Shown here piece after piece: positions 37,501 through 43,233 of a stretch of 43,233 nt of DNA (position 1 is its first letter; each line of letters begins with the position of its first letter). The notes below the pieces were generated by a model. That model had not been told where the DNA came from. It made no database searches and saw only the letters and a list, made by a program, of their open reading frames with translations. The DNA lies in the NCBI RefSeq assembly GCF_000151315.2, contig NW_011887299.1, forward strand, positions 1 through 43,233, in the 5' to 3' direction. The DNA comes from Capsaspora owczarzaki ATCC 30864. Lineage: Eukaryota; Opisthokonta; Filasterea. A program made the position numbers and the translations under genes.

Positions 37501-38632
37501 CTAGGGAGACACCCGGACGAGCCTTTTTGCGGCTTTGATGGCCCCGTGATGCCGGCAAGGATGATGGTGTCGAAAGCGCGCTTGAGGTTTTGCTGCGTCA
37601 ACGAGGAGAATTCAATGAATGGCGCGCCGTGGAGCTCGACCTTGGCGTAGTGTTCGCCCTGTCAAGCACAGTACATTTGGAAAAAAAATGCTGAGTTACA
37701 CGCACAATCACATGTTTTGAAGGGTTGCTGTTTCAGTGTGGTGCACACAACCAACAACTCTCACCTCGAGCGGCTGGACTTGGCGGTGCGAGGAGGCCAA
37801 GTCGAGCTTTGTTCCCACCAGCACAACGGGGACTCCAGGACAGTGATGGTGAATCTCTGCGCGCCACTTCTCCAGGTTGGCAAAAGAGTGGCGACTGATG
37901 ATTGAGTACGCGAGGACAAACACGTCCGTTCCCGGGTAGCTCAGCGGGCGCAATCGGTCGTAGTCCTCCTGTCCAGCCGTATCCCACAATCCGAGATTGA
38001 CCGGCATCTGAATTTTGATTCACAGCAATAATATTCGGCATGCGAACGGTCAGAGTGAGATTCTTTTCGGAATTGCTGAGTGAGTGAGTGAGTGAGTGGG
38101 TTTCAGATTGAGACGACGCGCTCTTCTTCTCCGCTCGCGTCCATTGATGCAAGTGGTTGGTGCTGCTTGAAGCGAATGCGGTGAGATACAGAGAACAAAG
38201 GGTCATCCCGAGAGCGAGCGGCAGTGCTGGAACCGCAAGCCAGATCACCGCGTCATTCCTCATCGCTTCCATCGCTGGACAGCCAGTGCCCCAGCCACCC
38301 AACGGCTTGATGGTGAAATGACGATCGCTTCGAGTGGCATTGCTCGACCTGGGGGAGAGGGGTTGTTCATCCGAGCCACAGAATGCACAGAATGAGGGAT
38401 CAGCTTACATTCTCAACCATCACATTCGCGCTGTAGTTGTCAAAGACCTGTATTTGATGTTGTTGAGCGCACAGTGAGCGACAATCAAGTGTGGCTTGAT
38501 ATTAAGAAGGGGGGGGTTTGTACGGACCGTGGGGATGTACTCGCCGGGGAAGGCGTTCGTCGTGTATGCAATCAGCATGCACGTCTTGCCGACAGCGCCA
38601 TCGCCAATCACCACGCACTTGATGCTCTGCAT
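34554..38632 (-). CDS. Rac-like GTPase fused to WD40 repeats, polytopic membrane region and zinc finger
   Basis: Exons 38528-38632, 38409-38447, 37765-38007 and 34554-37658 give 1,163 residues. Residues 1-180 are a complete Rac/Rho GTPase: [45 protein letters not shown] and [13 protein letters not shown], with Gly12 and Gln61 equivalents present, so it should bind and hydrolyse GTP. Without any intron the frame runs through [11 protein letters not shown] into about seven or eight WD40 repeats (about 215-600; e.g. [20 protein letters not shown]). About eight membrane helices follow at about 630-945, then a Lys-rich and acidic tail, a U1-like finger near 1070 (CDICASHV ... DNHISSVKH) and a Gly/Ser-rich end. 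I know of no named family with this order. It may couple Rho switching to a membrane protein directly. The convergent neighbour ends 258 bases away. Confidence 0.88.
38078..38100. repeat. short GTGA repeat in intron 2 of the Rac fusion
   Basis: About five to six GTGA units in the 401-nt intron between the second and third exons. No function is suggested. Confidence 0.8.
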
Positions 38633-39139
38633 GCGAGTGAATTGGCAAATAAAAGAACTGCACTCTCAAACAAGTTCAACGAGAGAGAAAGAGAGAGTAT
38701 TGAAATAGTGAGTGGTCGATTACTAAATACGGGTGCTGGATGGGCTATTCTTGGGTTGATGTTGCGATCTGCACGACTCGAACAGCAAGGTGGATTAGGC
38801 GCACCAGGAGGAGTAGCAGTGCACGATTGAAAGAAGCGAACGAAGTCAGCGAACGGAGTGAATGAAATGGCCGAGAATCAGCCGACAGCAACATCTTCCC
38901 TCCGTTACACGATCACGAGCAACACCAAACTAAAGATGGCTACAAGTAACACCACAAAAGTCACACACTGCACGCTCATCAACCCTCTGGATCGATTAGA
39001 GACGTGTAATCAATATCACTAACAACAAAAACGCGGACAATCAAAATAGAAAGCATCACCACAGACTTGGCTTCAAAGGGAAAAACCCTCACTGCCAAAA
39101 GAAACAAAACAACCGACTTCACAAAGCAAGCATCAACGA
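38633..39139. other. intergenic, upstream region of the Rac fusion gene
   Basis: This lies between the stop of WDR55 and the start of the Rac fusion gene, both on the minus strand. It has no coding frame of note and no TATA box I would defend. AT content is higher in 38930-39120 than in the flanking exons. Confidence 0.45.
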
Positions 39140-40992
39140 TTACATGCCAGAGAAGAATCGCTGGGCGTCTCGCGAGGCTTGTTGTTGCTGCTTCTTCTTT
39201 TTGCCATTGTTTTGCTTTTGTTGTGCGCGCGACTTTTGCAGGCGCCCGTGTGAGCTTGAGGCGCCAGTGTCCATATCCATGGCATCATCATCATCATCGT
39301 CGTCGTCATCGTCATCGTCACTATCCATATCGTCGTCATCGCCATCATCGTCTTCGTCCGCCCACTCGTCTTCGTCAGCGTTCTCGTCGTCGTCGTTGTC
39401 CATGGCGTCCACTCCGGCGCCACTGGCCATGGCGTCTTCCGCAAGATCAGGCAGCTCGCCTTCCTCCTCTTCTGCGTAAAAGTCCTCAATGTTCCAGAAC
39501 TTGACGCGCTGGTCGTGCGAGCAGCTTCCAATCAGCTTGCTGTCGCGGGACTTTCGAATGCGCTCGACGGGGAAGTCGGGGTGCTCGCCCAAGACACCGA
39601 GGAGTTTGTTTGGTTGGATGTTTACGACTCTGGTTGGGCGAGAAAAAAGAGAATCAGAGAAAGCATCGGGAGTTTCGTGAGTTCCGACGTCGCAAGACAA
39701 CGCAGTTAGAACTGACTCGCCAACAGACCGAACGATCCTTACCGAATCAAACCGTCAGACGACGCAGTGGCAACAATATCTTCGGTAATCTTGACAATGC
39801 TGTCAATGGAGTCTGGGTGACCGGGGAAGCGGTCGCTAATGTCTGCAAATTCGTCCCATGTGAAAATGTCGAGAATGCCGCCTTGGGAGCCGCAGACGAC
39901 CTTGCGATTGTTCTGGCAGATGGTAATGGAGAGATGACGACGAGAGTGGTGAGTAAACGTGCAGCAACCGTCATCAGTGTATTCTTGCGGACACTCACCT
40001 TGAGCGTCACAGCGGACAGCAACTCGTCCTCTTGGTTTTCCGAGCGAGCCAAGAGACCCTTCTTGCGGAGGCTAAACACTGAAAGCGTGCCATCGCCGCT
40101 GTGAAAGAGACGCGCCAAAAACGCAGAGTTGACAGAAGGAGAGGCATTAGCAAGAGTTGTGGAGTTGTGTTGCGAAAAACAACAGAAAAAAACCAAAGAT
40201 TCTGCAGCTGCATACCTGGGTGCCAAGATACACCGCTTGCCAGGCACGTACGACAGCTCTGAGATGAAATCTTCATTCTCTTTGAATTGGAAGATGCTCT
40301 TTGCCTGTCGGGTGTCCCAGATCTTGACTGCGCCGCCGTCATCCCCCGTTGCGAGCATGCACTCTTCGAACGCAATCAGCGTGTTGATCTTTTCCCTGTG
40401 TGGGGAGAATGGAGAGAGTGATGAGAGTGAGCGCTTTGCGAGCATTTCATCCTGCCTCAAGCCGACTCCCCTTCTTGTTTTGGTTTTGTTTGATTTACTC
40501 GTGAGCCTTGTCGATGGCTGCCAGGATGACGCCCGTGTTCATGTCCACCGCCTGGATTGATTTGTCACCCGAGCCGGTATAAAGCACTATTGGTTGAAAG
40601 AATCGAGCGCAAGTGAGCCATGTAAGCTTGTGAATTGCATCTTGCAAAACCCCCGCTCGTTCAGCGACCATCGCTGTATGTCATGCCATTGTATGCCATG
40701 CCATTGTATCATTGTCAGCGAGTCGTTTGGCTTTACCATTGCCGTCAGCAGAGAAGGCGAGCGCGCGACAAGCTTTGCGGTGGTGCGTCAGATCGAGCAG
40801 CGCCTGGTTTCCATCCAGCGAGTACTGGTAACTAACACATAGAGGCAATCAGATCGAGTGAGTATGAGTTTGAGTGAAGGTGGAGAGGGGCCATGTGTGA
40901 GGAGTGAGTGCTCGAGATTGACCATCGCCGAGTGACAGCGCTAGTAATCACACTGAATACACACACATGCAGCAATGGAGCAGCGTGTTGAC

Positions 40993-41040
<48 letters not shown>

Positions 41041-41449
41041 CAGAACGCCAATGGACGGCCAGCCAACACAGCCACATGGCCAAGTGCATTTGACCTCCGA
41101 TTGCCAGTCCAGCCCTCAGTCACAGTCACACTCCCAGTCACACACTCACATACACTCACACTCACGCACACACGCACACCAGCTCATCCGATGCCATGTT
41201 CGGCTGATCATTGGGCCAGGTCCAATCTCGCTCCACTCACTCACTTCCCCCCAAGACCACCAACCAACCACCAACCAACCAACCACCGGACTTCATCATC
41301 TTGCAAACCAAGTCCAACACGTACATGCCGATGCGGCCGTTGATGAGACCGACTGCCACGACGTCGAGCGCCGGGTGGAAGGCGAGCTCAAAGACCTGGT
41401 CCTCGAGCACCAGATCGCTCGGTGCGCGCACGTCGCCGTCGTCAGCCAT
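39140..41449 (-). CDS. WDR55: WD repeat protein 55 homologue
   Basis: Exons 41325-41449, 40737-40831, 40499-40586, 40216-40395, 39999-40098, 39743-39912 and 39140-39629 give 415 residues (human about 380). WDR55 is a nucleolar seven-bladed WD40 protein needed for rRNA processing. The family blocks are present in order: VLEDQVFELAFHPALDVVAV, HHRKACRALAFSADGN, LYTGSGDKSIQAVDMNTG, GDDGGAVKIWDTRQ, YVPGKRCILAPR, SGDGTLSVFSLRKKGLLARS, KVVCGSQGGILDIFTWDEF, NIQPNKLLGVLGEH, and SCSHDQRVKFWNIEDF. The C-terminus is a long Asp/Glu run followed by a Lys/Gln-rich nuclear-type tail ending RFFSGM. All joins hold phase. A Tc1-like transposon starts 74 bases upstream of the start codon. Confidence 0.93.
40993..41034. 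repeat. (GTGAGA)n repeat in intron 1 of WDR55
   Basis: About seven GTGAGA hexamers in the 493-nt first intron. On the minus coding strand it reads TCTCAC. CACTCA-rich sequence continues on the far side (41120-41175). Confidence 0.9.
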
Positions 41450-41583
41450 GATAATGATGTTTTGGGACAAAAGTGAAGAGTGTGTGTGAGTGTATGAGTT
41501 GTGGACCTGGGATTGATTGGTACAGTGTTCGGCAATGGTGATGGAACACTCGTGCGGAAAGATTGAACGAGTGGACTTTGGTA

Positions 41584-41722
41584 TTGAACACACATGTTTT
41601 GAACATTTCTTAATCGACATTGCTGCAATCGGTTTTGAACAATGTGAGCATTGGACAAAGTTGATCCGGACAAAAATGCAAATAACTTTGAACAGCACCC
41701 GTTGAACAGCCGCTTTTGAACA
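41584..41722 (+). repeat. subterminal TTGAACA repeats of the Tc1-like element
   Basis: Six copies of TTGAACA lie within about 140 bases (near 41584, 41599, 41634, 41688, 41702 and 41716), all in the same direction, with ATTGGACAAAG also present twice nearby (41650, 41772). Such repeats often serve as transposase binding sites in long-repeat Tc1 elements; here that is inference. Confidence 0.65.
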
Positions 41723-41863
41723 ACAAGGTCCGAACGACACTGCGACATTGAAAAAACCGTGACTCGCGATTGGACAAAGAGTTTTTCACAATGAACACTG
41801 CACTCTAAATAATGAACGCTGCCTACTTTGGCACCTGAACAGTCCTGCATTCGCCAACGAGTG

Positions 41864-42193
41864 ATGCCCGTACACGCCAACGACGACCAGGAGATTGCCC
41901 AAGCTACCCCTCGCAAGCGCCAGCGCATGTCCCTGGACTTGCGCAGGCAGATTGTTGCATTGCGCGACGAGGACTTGTGCACCTTTCGCGAGATTACAGA
42001 CTATCTTGATGTCCCGGTCGCAACCGCGCACAATGTGTGCACCAAGTTTCGCGAGACTGGTATCATAGAGCCTCGTGCCTCCAAGCCACCCAATCGGACA
42101 GTCGTGACGAGGGAAATGGAGGAATTCCTGGCGGAAGAAATCGACAAGGACTGCGCCGTGACCAACGGCATGCTGGCCGACAAGTTGCACGAG
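41864..42193 (+). CDS. Tc1/mariner transposase, N-terminal part (interrupted)
   Basis: From ATG 41864 the frame encodes MPVHANDDQEIAQATPRKRQ, then a first helix-turn-helix (SLDLRRQIVALRDEDL ... YLDVPVATAHNVCTKF), a GRPR-like basic linker and a second helix-turn-helix (VTREMEEFLAEEIDKD). These bind the transposon ends. It is cut at LADKLHE by the insertion at 42194; read into the insertion the frame adds about a dozen foreign codons and stops. The rest of the same protein resumes at 42875, so this copy cannot make an intact transposase. Confidence 0.88.
42181..42193 (+). repeat. target-site duplication, left copy
   Basis: CAAGTTGCACGAG, identical to 42875-42887. It could be one base longer, because an A precedes both copies, but that A merges with the poly(A) tail on the right side. 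Confidence 0.9.
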
Positions 42194-42874
42194 TCTTCTT
42201 TTTTGTGGTGTTTTGCGACTCCACGAAATTGAAGGGTGTTTTACCACCGGCGCGTCATGAGACTCGACGCTGCCCGGCACACATCTCTCCAGAGTCGGGA
42301 ATCAATGTGTGGCTCACGGTCGAGCTGGTCCCTCACCCGAAAACTCCGCTGGTGTGCCTCAACTGATCAAGAAGCGATCGAAAGTCGACTCAAGCAGCCG
42401 CGTGGAGATCTCGTATTTCCACGTGGCAACCCACGAACCAAGAAACCCTTGCCTGCGCTCAGAGCGCGCAGCAACCGAAGATTACGTTTACGACGACAAA
42501 ATGGACAGGCATCCCTGTGGTGCCAACCCCGCTCATCGGCCGCAAGGCTGACTGGGGTGCAAGCGAATGGAAGGAACGAGCGCCGACCATCACTCTCAAG
42601 TTTACCGCCTAGTGCCCGCCGACCGCGCCAGCTCGCAAGCTTTAGTCGATCGGGTACAAGCATAGCCTCATGGGTAGCGAGCGCTCATGTGAAGTCATTT
42701 CCAGAGTCAATCTGGCTGCAGATGTTTGGTAGGAATCTCGTACGCCAAGATAGCGGCGCGATCCATCGAGCTTTTGTTATTTGAAGTTATGACGGTGTGA
42801 GTACTGTAACTATTACGGTGTTAAAGCTGTAGTTTTACGAAATACACATCGGTTTGAAAAAAAAAAAAAAAAAA
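42194..42874 (+). mobile_element. poly(A)-tailed retro-inserted sequence inside the Tc1-like gene
   Basis: The 681-bp block begins TCTTCTTTTTTG, ends in 18 A residues (42857-42874), and is flanked by the 13-bp duplication CAAGTTGCACGAG. These are the marks of target-primed reverse transcription, so it is a 5'-truncated LINE copy, a SINE, or a processed copy of a host mRNA. A frame near 42490-42611 (KWTGIPVVPTPLIGRKADWG) looks like old coding sequence and ends in TAG. I could not assign it to a family. No AATAAA is seen before the tail. Removing the block and one duplication copy leaves the transposase frame continuous, which fixes the order of events: Tc1 first, this second. Confidence 0.82.
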
Positions 42875-42887
42875 CAAGTTGCACGAG
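42875..42887 (+). repeat. target-site duplication, right copy
   Basis: CAAGTTGCACGAG directly after the poly(A) run, continuing into transposase coding sequence. Confidence 0.9.
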
Positions 42888-43233
42888 AAGTTTGATGTGA
42901 AAGTCAACGCGACGACAATCGGTCGTCATGTCAAGCGCATGGGCATTGATTTCAAGATGATCTATGAGCAGGTCACTCGCAAAAACTCGATGGCGGTCAA
43001 AATGAAGCGCCAAGAGTGGTTTCAGGACTTGACCAATGCGAACATTCCCCAATCGCGCATCTTCTACGTCGATGAGTGTGGCTTCAACATTAACATGCAT
43101 AAGCGCGCGATCAAGAACGTCGATTCCATTCGTGCTCCGAACTGGACACTGATTTGTGTGATTGGCAATACGGGTGTTGTGCACTACGACATCCACCACG
43201 GCCCTGTCAACCAGCATGTATTCCAACGGACGA
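42875..43233 (+). CDS. Tc1/mariner transposase, catalytic part (continues off right edge)
   Basis: The open frame resumes with KLHEKFDVKVNATTIGRHVK, then KRQEWFQDLTNANIPQSR and IFYVDECGFN. The Asp at 43071-43073 is the first catalytic residue of the DDE/D triad. HYDIHHGPVNQHVFQ follows, a typical stretch between the first and second Asp. The remaining acidic residues lie outside the window. No stop is present to the edge. Confidence 0.88.

Larger units (their letters stand above)
41523..43233 (+). mobile_element. Tc1/mariner-type DNA transposon, truncated by window edge
   Basis: The left end is placed at a TA dinucleotide (41521-41522) followed by CAGTGTTCGG, the usual start of Tc1-like inverted repeats next to a duplicated TA. 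A subterminal zone with repeated TTGAACA units precedes the transposase frame. The right end is outside the window, so the inverted repeat cannot be confirmed. The element is interrupted by a poly(A)-tailed insertion at 42194-42874. Confidence 0.72.

Noticed and set aside
37920-37955. tRNA-like string GGGTAGCTCAGCGGG
   Set aside because: It resembles a tRNA D-arm, but it is the reverse strand of the conserved GTPase codons [11 protein letters not shown], and no matching acceptor stem or T-arm exists.

Overview
The window is nuclear DNA from a gene-dense unicellular eukaryote. Genes are broken by many short GT-AG introns (roughly 55 to 815 nt), intergenic gaps are a few hundred bases, and proteins carry long Ala/Ser/Gln/Pro tracts. 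The host gene set (BRCA2 with BRC repeats, PAN3, POLR3E, WDR55, a Rac-like GTPase, START proteins) together with a protein carrying a row of YxxP tyrosine motifs suggests a unicellular relative of animals (Holozoa). A Capsaspora-like filasterean is my best guess, but it is only a guess.

Layout. 1-185: edge of an unidentified minus-strand gene. 903-5031 (+): a MULE-type transposase with one intron at the catalytic Glu. 6431-9425 (-): a Crinkler/RHS-type P-loop protein gene that looks degraded. 10114-12521 (-): a secreted C45-type Ntn hydrolase. 12940-13664 (-): a 79-residue single-pass membrane protein in two exons. 13800-17782 (-): a 12-exon, membrane-anchored, multi-START lipid-transfer protein. 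18147-21332 (+): RNA polymerase III subunit RPC5. 21641-24960 (+): PAN3 deadenylase subunit. 25186-30669 (-): BRCA2. 31648-34295 (+): a protein joining a YxxP-rich region, a C2-like segment and a tubby-like/LURP-one domain. 34554-38632 (-): one protein made of a complete Rac-like GTPase, WD40 repeats, a polytopic membrane region and a zinc finger. 39140-41449 (-): WDR55. 41523-43233 (+): a Tc1/mariner-type transposon running off the right edge, itself split by a 681-bp poly(A)-tailed insertion with a 13-bp target duplication.

The host genes do not form a pathway: they cover Pol III transcription, mRNA deadenylation, recombination repair, ribosome biogenesis and membrane lipid or signalling roles. 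The membrane and signalling genes are the most unusual. The Rac-WD40-membrane fusion has every GTPase motif intact and reads into the WD40 part inside one exon. The YxxP/C2/tubby-like protein looks like a tyrosine-phosphorylated membrane adaptor. Exon joins given below were chosen by hand from splice signals and reading phase; each listed host gene model sums to a whole number of codons, but none was tested against transcripts.
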